The notes under the pieces: model-generated | What the model saw: only the letters and a program-made list of their open reading frames with translations | Told to the model about the DNA's origin: nothing | The model's database searches: none | Shown: positions 47,900 to 55,641 of the stretch, in pieces | Numbering within the stretch: the first letter of the stretch is position 1 | Layout: every line of letters starts with the position of its first letter | Source: an uncultured Alphaproteobacteria bacterium | GTDB taxonomy: Bacteria > Pseudomonadota > Alphaproteobacteria > Rs-D84 | Assembly: GCA_949156565.1 (NCBI GenBank) | Contig: CASCZI010000005.1 | Coordinates: 1-64,000, forward strand | Direction: 5' to 3' | DNA length: 64,000 nt | Position numbers and translations under genes: made by a program

Positions 47900-48104
47900 A
47901 AATAAACAGACCACCATGCGTATGGTGGTCGGGAAGTTCGAAAAATCATAAACATAAAAATGACCCCATGGTCTTTGGGCATGGGCCCTGTTATATACCC
48001 CACGGCTTCCCGACCGATTAAAATCGGGATGCGTCCGCATGAAATATATGCGTCATGTTTATGGGATTTTCGACGTCCCTGAACCTGGTACGCCGCCAGG
48101 TTCA
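47900..48104 (-). ncRNA. Type I structured leader RNA, copy C
   Basis: Read on the minus strand: P1 TGAACCTGG/CCAGGTTCA (48104-48080), P2 GGGA-CGTCGAAAA-TCCC (48079-48063), long-range stem GGTCGGGAAG (48015-48006) with CTTCCCGACC (47936-47927), and terminator GACCACCAT/ATGGTGGTC (47930-47909) followed by TGTTTATTTT. The GACC of the long-range stem is also the first part of the terminator, so the two are exclusive. Copies A and B have the same order of elements with compensatory base changes. Confidence 0.8.
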
Positions 48105-48109
48105 TTTAC

Positions 48110-48139
48110 AGTATACCGCGCCAATATTATTCAAGGCAA
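48110..48139 (-). promoter_or_regulatory. Promoter of leader copy C
   Basis: On the minus strand TTGCCT (48139-48134), 18-bp spacer, TATACT (48115-48110). Transcription would begin at about 48103, the first base pairs of P1. The remaining 48140-48242 shows no feature. Confidence 0.5.
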
Positions 48140-48242
48140 GTGTATTATTCGCTATATTGGATCCATGTATTCATATTTTATGATGTATAAAGAATTGGTT
48201 GGTATAATTTAAATGCCCCAACCGGGGCATTCAAATCATATT

Positions 48243-49175
48243 TTATTTAATCAGATCATAATTGGTGCGAATGATTCGCCCACTCTGACGCAGGGCGGCG
48301 GATTCCGATGCACTTAATTTTGGGCGCAATGTTGCGGTAACGCCATCAATGCCTACAACGCGCGGCATGGACATGGCGACACGTGCGCTGGGGGATGGAT
48401 CCATTATGCTGACCGTCAACAGGCGGCGTTCATCACGCGCGATGCACCGGATCAGGTCGGCCACCGCCGCACCAATTCCATCCCAGGTGGCGCCACGACC
48501 CTGGATTATTTCATATGCGGCATGACGCACGCGGTCATCAATATCCCGGCGTATTGCCGTGGTTAATGACATTTTGGTTTGACGGGCAAAATCATCCAGG
48601 CCCACCGCACCGACCGAAGCAGATGTCCAGTTGATCACGCTGCTGTCGCCATGTTCGCCCAATACATAGGCATTGATGGAATGGGTTGATACGCCCGTCA
48701 TTCGTGACAAAATGGTACGCAATCGTGCCGAATCGAGCATGGTGCCCGTTCCAATCACGCGCCCCGGGGCGATGCGTGATAGTTTCTGGGTTAACATGAC
48801 CATGACATCCAGGGGATTGGTGACAATGATGATTTTAACACGTCGTGCATCAACATAGGGCATGATGCGCGGCACAATATCACGGATCACCGTGGCATTT
48901 TTTTGAACCAGATCCATACGGGTTTCGCCCGGTTTTTGATTGGCACCGGCGGCAATAATGACAACATCCGACCCGCGCAAGGCGGAATATCCCATGGCCG
49001 GCGTTATTTTAATATCATAACAAAATGTCGTGGCATGTCCCAAATCGGCGGCCGATGCACGGGCACGTGCCGTATCACGATCATAAAGAACGATTTCACG
49101 CGCCAAACCCGTTCCGGCAACCGCTGTGGCGACGGCGGCACCAACACTGCCGATGCCAATAATTGCAATTTTCAT
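48243..49175 (-). CDS. ldh: L-lactate dehydrogenase (LDH/MDH superfamily)
   Basis: 310 residues. NAD-binding GIGSVGAAVA at the N-terminus with Asp32 favouring NAD, substrate loop AAGANQKPGETRMDLV with Gln80 at the position that selects lactate/pyruvate (malate dehydrogenases carry Arg), catalytic His175 in GEHGDSSV. This predicts pyruvate reduction to lactate in fermentation. A malate dehydrogenase role is less likely because of Gln80. No operon partner. Confidence 0.88.
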   Translation of the reverse strand: MKIAIIGIGSVGAAVATAVAGTGLAREIVLYDRDTARARASAADLGHATTFCYDIKITPAMGYSALRGSDVVIIAAGANQKPGETRMDLVQKNATVIRDIVPRIMPYVDARRVKIIIVTNPLDVMVMLTQKLSRIAPGRVIGTGTMLDSARLRTILSRMTGVSTHSINAYVLGEHGDSSVINWTSASVGAVGLDDFARQTKMSLTTAIRRDIDDRVRHAAYEIIQGRGATWDGIGAAVADLIRCIARDERRLLTVSIMDPSPSARVAMSMPRVVGIDGVTATLRPKLSASESAALRQSGRIIRTNYDLIK

Positions 49176-49279
49176 GTTTTATCCCCCCGTATATTTTCGT
49201 TATCACCAATTATATCAAAAACGGCATGAATTGTCCCGTGATTAATTTGGGCAATCTGTATGTTATGAATTGGGAATTT

Positions 49280-49310
49280 TAAAAATCCCACCAAGTGGTG
49301 GGATTTTTTT
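49280..49310 (-). terminator. Intrinsic terminator of cvpA
   Basis: AATCCCACC/GGTGGGATT stem with A and T flanks. Confidence 0.85.
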
Positions 49311-50067
49311 ATTCTTCAATAATGGTTTCACTGTCTGTATCTTCGTCGGCCCGCGCCGCGGTTTCAATTTGAAGCAATTGATTTTCCAATGCGGTGCGTT
49401 CCGAATTTTTATATCCGGTTTCGGGTGCCGGCGTATCCCCGGCGATAATTTCAGGGCTTTTGGGGGCCGCAGGTGTGACCCCCGTCATATCCCGGACCGC
49501 CGGGTTAATCAGGTTGTTATAGATATCCAATGCCTCTCGCGTGCCGGTCATATCACGTTCAAGCAGACGCGTGTTGCCCGGGGTGAACCATTGTTGGATT
49601 TTTAATGCGGTTAATTGCATCACGGGACGCGTGCGTGCATCCGCAATCCATGTGGGCAGACCCGCCGTATCAGAATAATACCATAACGCCCCCCAATAAA
49701 ACAGACCCATAACAACGATCCCACGGATAATGCCAAAGATGACCCCCAATGTGTGATCGGTGACGCGGATAACACTGGCCTGAATCTTGGCGCGCAGGCG
49801 TTGATTGAATAATCCAACCAACATTAATATAACAAAAAACACGATAAAGTATGATGACACCAACGTGGCAACCGTACTTTCGTTTAAGTTAAACCAAGAT
49901 TGCAAGAGTTTATCCAACCATGGTGACACAAATCGTGCCGTGACCGCCGCGACCACCCATGACAGTGTGGCAACCGTTTCATAAATCCCACCACGAATTG
50001 TTGCCCACACCGTGGACGCCACAACGACACCCACATAAATATAATCAAGTGTTGTTAAATCAAACAT
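49309..50067 (-). CDS. cvpA: CvpA family membrane protein
   Basis: 252 residues. Four membrane segments in the first 140 residues, beginning LDYIYVGVVVASTVWATIRG and including GLFNQRLRAKIQAS and LGVIFGIIRGIVVMGLFYWG, match CvpA. The C-terminal 110 residues are polar, with an acidic tail (DEDTDSETIIEE). CvpA is needed for colicin V production and bile or envelope-stress tolerance in enterobacteria; its mechanism is unsettled. Located 17 bases downstream of a thioredoxin-fold protein gene. Confidence 0.88.
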   Translation of the reverse strand: MFDLTTLDYIYVGVVVASTVWATIRGGIYETVATLSWVVAAVTARFVSPWLDKLLQSWFNLNESTVATLVSSYFIVFFVILMLVGLFNQRLRAKIQASVIRVTDHTLGVIFGIIRGIVVMGLFYWGALWYYSDTAGLPTWIADARTRPVMQLTALKIQQWFTPGNTRLLERDMTGTREALDIYNNLINPAVRDMTGVTPAAPKSPEIIAGDTPAPETGYKNSERTALENQLLQIETAARADEDTDSETIIEE

Positions 50068-50084
50068 GCATGTTGCCTTTTGTT

Positions 50085-50651
50085 TTATTTCTTATGACGC
50101 CGGCCAAAAACAACAACACCCAATCCCAACACCAACACAATCAGCAATCCGTAAAAGAAGATCAATTTATGGCTGAATTCACTTTTTTTTTCAACATTTG
50201 CCGTGGCGTCATGTTCACGGATAACATTGGCGCGCGCGGTGTTTTTTGCACGAAATGCATCGGCATCATCATCCAGTGCCGATTTGTTGTTCGATGCCAC
50301 CGATTTTTGATCATCATTCATGCCCATTTCCACGGCATTGCGGATATCATCTTGCATAAAATTGGCGTATCCTTGGAAACATTTATCACCGATCACAATA
50401 ACAGGTACCCCACCCGATGAATAATCACATTTTTCAAGGGCATCTTGGAACAAGGGCAGGTTATCCCCATTCATCACATTCACCGCCGTTACGGATATCG
50501 TCGGGTATTCATATACCAAACGATCGGCAATGAACGCACGTGCATGATGGCAATGCGGACATGTTGGTGAATAATAAAGGGTAATATCGGCCCCCATTGC
50601 CATATATGGTGTTAAAAGCCCGAGGCCCATTAAGAATGCCAATTTTTTCAT
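50085..50651 (-). CDS. Membrane-anchored periplasmic thioredoxin-fold protein
   Basis: 188 residues from ATG 50651 (GGAG upstream). Signal peptide ending near AMGADI, then a glutaredoxin-like domain with YYSPTCPHCHHARAFI (active site CPHC), cis-proline region SGGVPVIVIGDKCF, a polar linker of about 55 residues and a C-terminal transmembrane helix followed by RRHKK. Topology places the redox site in the periplasm. Given the many secreted cysteine-rich proteins here, a role in disulfide formation or isomerisation is plausible, by inference. Co-transcribed with cvpA. Confidence 0.8.
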   Translation of the reverse strand: MKKLAFLMGLGLLTPYMAMGADITLYYSPTCPHCHHARAFIADRLVYEYPTISVTAVNVMNGDNLPLFQDALEKCDYSSGGVPVIVIGDKCFQGYANFMQDDIRNAVEMGMNDDQKSVASNNKSALDDDADAFRAKNTARANVIREHDATANVEKKSEFSHKLIFFYGLLIVLVLGLGVVVFGRRHKK

Positions 50652-50799
50652 CAATAATTCTCCTTTTTTTCCTTTTCCGGGTATTATAAAAATTGCGTCG
50701 CGGGCGCGCAAGGGGTTTTTTCGTACACGGGCGTATTTGTTCCCATTGACCCAATCGGGACACCGCGTCACAATGGGGTATGATCAAAGGGGGGAAAAG

Positions 50800-51381
50800 A
50801 TGTTTTCATTAGATCAATTTCCATTGCCGTTTGCAATGGATGCATTGGTGCCATATATGTCCGCAGAAACGGTTAAGTTTCATTATGGTCGACATATGGA
50901 TACGTATATCAAGAATTTAAATAAATTAATTGCGGGGACGGAATTTGAATCTATGGGATTGGGGGACATTATTATGCGGACCGCCGGCCATGCAGATACC
51001 CAGAAAGTATTTAATAACGCGGCCCAGGTTTTTAATCACGCCTTTTTCTTTCAGGGGCTGCGCCGTGATTGTCCACGCGCGATGCCGGATGAAATTGCAG
51101 ATTCTTTTGGCGGTGTTGATGGTTTTCGTCGTGAATTCAAAGCGCATGCCACCGAAGTTTTTGGCAGTGGGTGGACATGGTTGGTTCATGATGGCACGGA
51201 TTTAAAAATTATGAATACCAAGGATGCCGATACGCCAATGGTTCATCATATGCGGCCGATTTTAACATTGGATGTGTGGGAACATGCCTATTACTTGGAT
51301 TATCAAAACAGGCGTGCGGAATATATTGATGCATTTTTGGAACACATGATCAATTGGTGTTGGGTTGGGCAAAATTTGTGA
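50800..51381 (+). CDS. sodB: Superoxide dismutase [Fe]
   Basis: 193 residues from ATG 50800, after GGGGGGA. Metal ligands His28, His80, Asp158 and His162 are all present (KFHYGRH, VFNHAFFF, DVWEHAYYLDY). The glutamine in NNAAQVFNH is at the Fe-SOD position, so iron is the likely metal. Cytoplasmic, converts superoxide to peroxide and oxygen. Monocistronic. Confidence 0.96.
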   Translation: MFSLDQFPLPFAMDALVPYMSAETVKFHYGRHMDTYIKNLNKLIAGTEFESMGLGDIIMRTAGHADTQKVFNNAAQVFNHAFFFQGLRRDCPRAMPDEIADSFGGVDGFRREFKAHATEVFGSGWTWLVHDGTDLKIMNTKDADTPMVHHMRPILTLDVWEHAYYLDYQNRRAEYIDAFLEHMINWCWVGQNL

Positions 51382-51387
51382 TGAATT

Positions 51388-51421
51388 AAAAAAAAGTCCG
51401 CCGTGGGGCGGCCTTTTTTTT
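51388..51421. terminator. Bidirectional terminator after sodB
   Basis: CCGCC-GTGG-GGCGG stem (51398-51411) between A and T tracts; overlaps the stop of the convergent gene. Confidence 0.85.
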
Positions 51422-52820
51422 AATCTTTATATCGATCATAGATAACAGGTGTTTTATTAATCGTATATATACGATCGTCATTGGGGCGATGATAATAGGT
51501 ATAGATAATATTCGAAGGCATGGCGGCGTTTGACCATGGGTTAAAGAAACCAATTACCTGGCGGCCGGTATTGTGTGTAAAGACGCGGTGAAATGTGTTA
51601 TCAAAGACACGTGTATATTGGTCATTAAAATCGGGACGGGTAATCATATTCATGATGATAATGCCGCCATCGCGGATGCGGTCGCGGATGCGTGTCATAA
51701 ATTCAATGGTGATCAAGTCTTCGGGGACCTGATATGAATTTGAATAAACATCCAATAATATCAAATCGTATTTATGGGGGGTGTTTTTTAAAAACTGGCT
51801 GGCATCTTGGACAACAAAAGTTTTATTGGGTGTTAATTTTTGATCAAGAAAATGTTTTTCAGATATATCACGCAATGTTCGTTCAATATCGACAAATGTA
51901 TAATGGTGGTAATCATCATTTAATCCCGCGGTAAATCCCCCCGCGCCCAATATTAATATATCATGTCGCCGGTCGCGGGGCATGGTATAGATAAAGTTGT
52001 CATTAATATAATTAATGTAATCTGCGGACGTGCGTGTTTCGGGACGATAGATTGACATGGGTAATCCGTTCATATACAGGACACGTTCATTTGGATACTG
52101 GGTAACCGTGATTGTAGAATAGGCGTTATTGACCAAAATGCCCATTTCACGTTGCAAAAATGCGTTATTATTAATGATATATCCCGGTATTAAAATGGCC
52201 GCCGCACAAATAAATGTAAACGGGCGTGGACGCACCATAATGGCCCCCACAATGGCAAATGCACATATCATTAAAATGGTATAATTTACCCCAATAAACG
52301 GCATTAACAGCAATGTTGTCGCCAATGACCCCAGCACAGATCCAATGGTATCCCATGCCATAATGCCCCCCGTTGCGTTGATGTTATATCGGTTGATATA
52401 ACGTGAAAGCAACGCGGTATTCAATCCAAACAAAAATGGACCCACCGACAGAAAAATTAGACTATAAATGGCGGTTTGCACCACGCCAGATTGGATACCG
52501 GCAACGTACATTATTGAAAAATAGGAAGATACCAACGAAAAACTGGCGCCAAGGATGGTCATCAGGGCAATGATCAAAAAGCTTGCCCAGAGGATGGATC
52601 GCATTCCCCGGCGTGGCAAATCCATGGCCGAACCGCGAAAGTATCCCAGCGACATAAACCCCAAAAAGGTTCCCATAATAATACTGGTGATGACGGCGGC
52701 AGAACCCACGTAAAATGATAACTGGCGCAGGATAACCAATTCCAAAGACAAACTAACATACCCATTAAGGAAGATTAGAAAGATTAACCATGTACGCAGT
52801 TTTTTGGTCATTATTGTCAT
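51420..52820 (-). CDS. Membrane protein with spermidine-synthase-like domain
   Basis: 466 residues from ATG 52820 (GGGGGA upstream; ATG 52838 is in frame but lacks a site). The first 220 residues form about seven membrane helices (LIFLIFLNGYVSLSLELVIL and following). The C-terminal part is a Rossmann methyltransferase/spermidine-synthase fold with DILILGAGGFTAGL, TFVDIERTLR, VVQDASQFL and YDLILLDVYSN. Such fusions are frequent in bacteria and mostly uncharacterised; polyamine synthesis is not certain because the putrescine-site residues are hard to judge. Confidence 0.82.
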   Translation of the reverse strand: MTIMTKKLRTWLIFLIFLNGYVSLSLELVILRQLSFYVGSAAVITSIIMGTFLGFMSLGYFRGSAMDLPRRGMRSILWASFLIIALMTILGASFSLVSSYFSIMYVAGIQSGVVQTAIYSLIFLSVGPFLFGLNTALLSRYINRYNINATGGIMAWDTIGSVLGSLATTLLLMPFIGVNYTILMICAFAIVGAIMVRPRPFTFICAAAILIPGYIINNNAFLQREMGILVNNAYSTITVTQYPNERVLYMNGLPMSIYRPETRTSADYINYINDNFIYTMPRDRRHDILILGAGGFTAGLNDDYHHYTFVDIERTLRDISEKHFLDQKLTPNKTFVVQDASQFLKNTPHKYDLILLDVYSNSYQVPEDLITIEFMTRIRDRIRDGGIIIMNMITRPDFNDQYTRVFDNTFHRVFTHNTGRQVIGFFNPWSNAAMPSNIIYTYYHRPNDDRIYTINKTPVIYDRYKD

Positions 52821-52893
52821 TGTTTGATCCCCCATCATATTGGTGCATGTGTTATGGTAACGGAATTTAACCCATGGGGCAAGGGTGAAAATA

Positions 52894-53193
52894 TTAATGC
52901 ATATGGATTAAGCGGATATCGTCATATTCAGGTGTGCGGTTAAATACCGCGCGTGCGATGGGACACATGCACATGATTTTTCGATGTTGATCCCGGGCCA
53001 GATTGACGACACATTTAACCAATTCTGCATCAATATTTTGGTCGGCATAATCAGTGTGAATTTCGGTGTGGTCAATGACCAATTTATCAATACCAACCCG
53101 GACAAAAGTAATCATGCCAATGGATATATCGTGATGGCGTGCATGAAATCCCAATCCATCGTCATCTAAAACATAGGAAATTTCGTTAGACAT
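52894..53193 (-). CDS. Small GNAT-like N-acetyltransferase (YjdJ/GNAT_CG type)
   Basis: 99 residues after GGGGGA. The compact pattern: an N-terminal two-strand meander, VIDHTEIHTDYADQNIDAEL corresponding to the HTxV...G.G.a..L signature, then the CMCPIARAVFNRTPEYDDI ending, matches the mini-GNAT family that lacks the first helices. The acetyl-CoA loop is divergent (DYADQN in place of Q/R-G-x-G), so activity is uncertain. Separate from other genes. Confidence 0.7.
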   Translation of the reverse strand: MSNEISYVLDDDGLGFHARHHDISIGMITFVRVGIDKLVIDHTEIHTDYADQNIDAELVKCVVNLARDQHRKIMCMCPIARAVFNRTPEYDDIRLIHMH

Positions 53194-53341
53194 GTGTCCC
53201 CCTGATATCGTGATTATAACATGGTGATTCCCAGGGTGGTATACGAAAGATGTCCGTGTTTTACGGTATGCGGGATTGGTTCCTGGTGACTTAAGTAATG
53301 AATTTTATGAAAATATATATGGGCAATCAAAGGAGAGAAAA

Positions 53342-53869
53342 ATGATGCTGCGAATGAAAATATGGTTCACCATATTGGCAATATACGAAATTGTCGCGAT
53401 TATATTACTGCATTGTATGCGGACATGTGATGCGATGTTTGGCACAATGTTTTGCAATGACCATGCGTTTAAATATTTTATCTGGTGCGTGGCGGTCCCA
53501 TTATTGGCGGTGATTATCGGAATGTGGATCCGTGAAATTATCGTTGGGGGGCGTCGTCGGCGCTTTATGCATCGCGCCGGACGCACCATGCGTCATGTCT
53601 TTGGCGAAGTCAAAGAACGCGTCATTGAAAATGTTTCACCCCAAGATGTCGAAGGTCTGATTACAGCGGCGGTCATATTGGGGATGAAAAAGTTAAGTGA
53701 TCGTTACCCCAATGCATCTGGTGCGGTGCGTCGCGCCATGGGGGGAATGGATGATATGTCGGATACCGAAAATAATGCGTCGGCACGTGCGTCATCATCA
53801 CGCACGTCCCAGGCACGCGCATCATTGGCACGTTCGTCCGCCGCGATGAAAAATCGTCGCAGAAAATAA
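53342..53869 (+). CDS. Membrane protein of unknown function
   Basis: 175 residues from ATG 53342 with GGAGAG upstream. Two membrane helices (about 6-25 and 46-66) separated by a loop with cysteines (CMRTCDAMFGTMFCND). The cytoplasmic tail is basic, with GRRRRFMHRAGRTMRHVF, then a helical region and a Ser/Arg/Ala-rich end (SSSRTSQARASLARSSAAM). No family recognised. Confidence 0.65.
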   Translation: MMLRMKIWFTILAIYEIVAIILLHCMRTCDAMFGTMFCNDHAFKYFIWCVAVPLLAVIIGMWIREIIVGGRRRRFMHRAGRTMRHVFGEVKERVIENVSPQDVEGLITAAVILGMKKLSDRYPNASGAVRRAMGGMDDMSDTENNASARASSSRTSQARASLARSSAAMKNRRRK

Positions 53870-53882
53870 TCGTATATTGCAC

Positions 53883-53909
53883 AAAAAACGCCGCATTGCG
53901 GCGTTTTTT
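53883..53909. terminator. Intrinsic terminator
   Basis: AAAAAACGCCGC-ATT-GCGGCGTTTTTT symmetrical hairpin. The stretch to 54027 holds no gene. Confidence 0.9.
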
Positions 53910-54027
53910 ATATTGAATTCTGGTGCCGGTTGTCGGGATGCCAAGGCGAGTCCAAAGTCCAAGATTTCCAATGGTTTCAGACAGTCGATTTGGTCCGCCT
54001 GCATCACACTTAGCCTCACATAGCATT

Positions 54028-54474
54028 TTATCTGTCTGGTGTGTTTTGTTGTTGTTTTATCGCATTGTAATCCGCCATCATTTTTTTGACCGCACCGGAT
54101 AAATCAGTGCGTATTGCTTCGGGTGTGATATACGAATTGGCGAATGATTCCATGAACATCGGTTGAACTGGTTTGTTGAACAGTTCTTGTCCGATAATAT
54201 CAACTATGCGTTCTTTCAAATCCTGGGGGACATTATATTTTTCTATTATTTGCTCTTGTATCAAAATGTGCACAAACTCATGCATAAATAACAGATATAT
54301 ACCATAATCGTTGCGCTTGTCATCACTCATACGGAAAAGTATAGTTGCGTTTTTACCCGATGAGTATCCACCTCCACGTCCATATGTGCACTTAATGCTT
54401 AAAGTATCTGGCATTGTTGCGCCCCATGCCGGCAACAGCGACGCAATATGTGTTTTGATTCTGTTTTGTACCAA
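54028..54474 (-). CDS. Putative zinc metallopeptidase segment (HEFVH), 3' part of a split gene
   Basis: 148 residues if started at TTG 54474. It contains LFMHEFVHILIQEQIIEKYN, an HExxH zinc-binding motif in a helix, and a later acidic FMESFANSY that could give the third ligand. The TTG has no ribosome site; instead the frame is open further upstream and joins the 54477 ORF by a -1 shift at A_AAA_AAG (54489-54483). Read through, the combined protein is about 235 residues. Composition is AT-rich compared with the flanking genes. Family not recognised. Confidence 0.6.
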   Translation of the reverse strand: MVQNRIKTHIASLLPAWGATMPDTLSIKCTYGRGGGYSSGKNATILFRMSDDKRNDYGIYLLFMHEFVHILIQEQIIEKYNVPQDLKERIVDIIGQELFNKPVQPMFMESFANSYITPEAIRTDLSGAVKKMMADYNAIKQQQNTPDR

Positions 54475-54476
54475 TA

Positions 54477-54737
54477 TTATTGCTTTTTTATATTCTCGTC
54501 TTGATGCGTTAAATCAGACAGTTTGTATATTTTATTTACAAAAATATCGTGATAGTGCTGAATCTGTTGTTCGGTCAGTTTTGGCTGCTCAAACATTTCG
54601 CGCATTCTGTCATCGTTTGGGATGAACATGTCATATCTGTATTTATAGTTTTTTAGATTTGACCAATAACGTTCATAGCCACTAATAATACGTTTCCATG
54701 CGCTTTCTGCATCAAGATGTTCTAACTTTATCTGCAT
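54477..54737 (-). CDS. 5' part of the split HEFVH gene, or small separate protein
   Basis: 86 residues, helical and charged (AWKRIISGYERYWSNLKNYK), ending two codons after the slippery heptamer A_AAA_AAG at 54489-54483 with TAA at 54479-54477. The start codon lies two bases after the stop of the kinase gene. It could be a self-standing product when no frameshift occurs, or the N-terminal part of the metallopeptidase-like protein. Confidence 0.6.
   Translation of the reverse strand: MQIKLEHLDAESAWKRIISGYERYWSNLKNYKYRYDMFIPNDDRMREMFEQPKLTEQQIQHYHDIFVNKIYKLSDLTHQDENIKKQ
54483..54489 (-). other. Canonical -1 frameshift heptamer A_AAA_AAG
   Basis: In the zero frame the codons are ATA AAA AAG CAA TAA. 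A -1 slip gives AAA AAA GCA ATA ATA TTG, exactly the frame of the downstream ORF. The alternative is a plain indel in the A run. Confidence 0.55.
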
Positions 54738-54739
54738 AT

Positions 54740-55279
54740 TTATTCCCCGTATGTCTGTTTTATATATTCTGTCAATGTTCTTTCAATATTGTCAGACGTA
54801 TCAATAAATTTTATACCATGCTGGTCGCATGTATCTTTATCTTGTCTGGATTGTTTAATAAAATATTCGCCCATTTGTAAAATTTCATTATCGTCTTTTG
54901 CGGATGCCCAATCCGTTTTGCGCGCACGTACTAAAAATTGTTCGGGTGTTAAATCTGGATACCCTAAGCATACGATATCGCAGGTTTCAGAACAGGTGTT
55001 TTTCACAGCGGTTTCAGGGGATAGATGACAGCCTTCAACAACATATTTTCTGGTCGGGTTTTCTCGGTATAATTGATGCATGTATTCAAAAATGAATTTT
55101 GATAAAATCGGCTCGCTTTTCTCGGGTTCTTCGTGCATGCCTAATTCAGGAAAAGTTTTATAGAAGGTGGCAACAATCACATCAATCGATATTAATCCGC
55201 ATCCAAATTTATCACATATCATATTCGCCAGCGAAGATTTCCCAGCACGTGGCACACCAATAATTAATAGGTTTTTCAT
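54740..55279 (-). CDS. P-loop nucleotide kinase-like protein
   Basis: 179 residues. Walker A GVPRAGKSS at 8-16 in LLIIGVPRAGKSSLANMI, then GLISIDVIVATFYKTFP as in small-molecule kinases, a YVVEGCHLSPE Walker B-like strand, and a lid region with RARKTDWA. It resembles AAA_17/AAA_18-type shikimate or adenylate kinase-like ATPases of unknown substrate. First gene of an AT-rich cassette (kinase, helical protein, HEFVH protein) next to tRNA-Thr, so possibly acquired horizontally. Confidence 0.78.
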   Translation of the reverse strand: MKNLLIIGVPRAGKSSLANMICDKFGCGLISIDVIVATFYKTFPELGMHEEPEKSEPILSKFIFEYMHQLYRENPTRKYVVEGCHLSPETAVKNTCSETCDIVCLGYPDLTPEQFLVRARKTDWASAKDDNEILQMGEYFIKQSRQDKDTCDQHGIKFIDTSDNIERTLTEYIKQTYGE

Positions 55280-55470
55280 AAATTATCCTTTATTTCCCAT
55301 AAATTATACCACAGGCAATCACACTTTATCATGCTTTTATTCTTGTTTTTGTTGTCCAGTGCGTCAAAGGCTTGGAAAACTAACCTTTTTTGATGTGATG
55401 GCTAAAACTGAAATTGTCTGAAAATAATAAAAAAATCCAACAAAAGTGCTGGATTTCTAAGAAAAATTAC

Positions 55471-55546
55471 TGGTGCCGGTTGTCGGACTTGAACCAACGA
55501 CCCTCTGATTACAAATCAGATGCTCTACCAGCTGAGCTAAACCGGC
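55471..55546 (-). tRNA. tRNA-Thr(TGT)
   Basis: Acceptor GCCGGTT/AACCGGC, D-arm TAGCTCAGCTGGTAGAGCA, anticodon stem TCTGA/TCAGA with loop TTTGTAA (TGT), encoded CCA at 55471-55473. The stretch 55280-55470 shows no feature. Confidence 0.95.
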
Positions 55547-55641
55547 ATCAGGCTATACTATAACTTGTTGTGAACATGATTTCAAGTCTAAAGTGTAAAA
55601 GTTCTTGCAATAGATGCTTTTTTTGCGGAATATGAAGGGCA

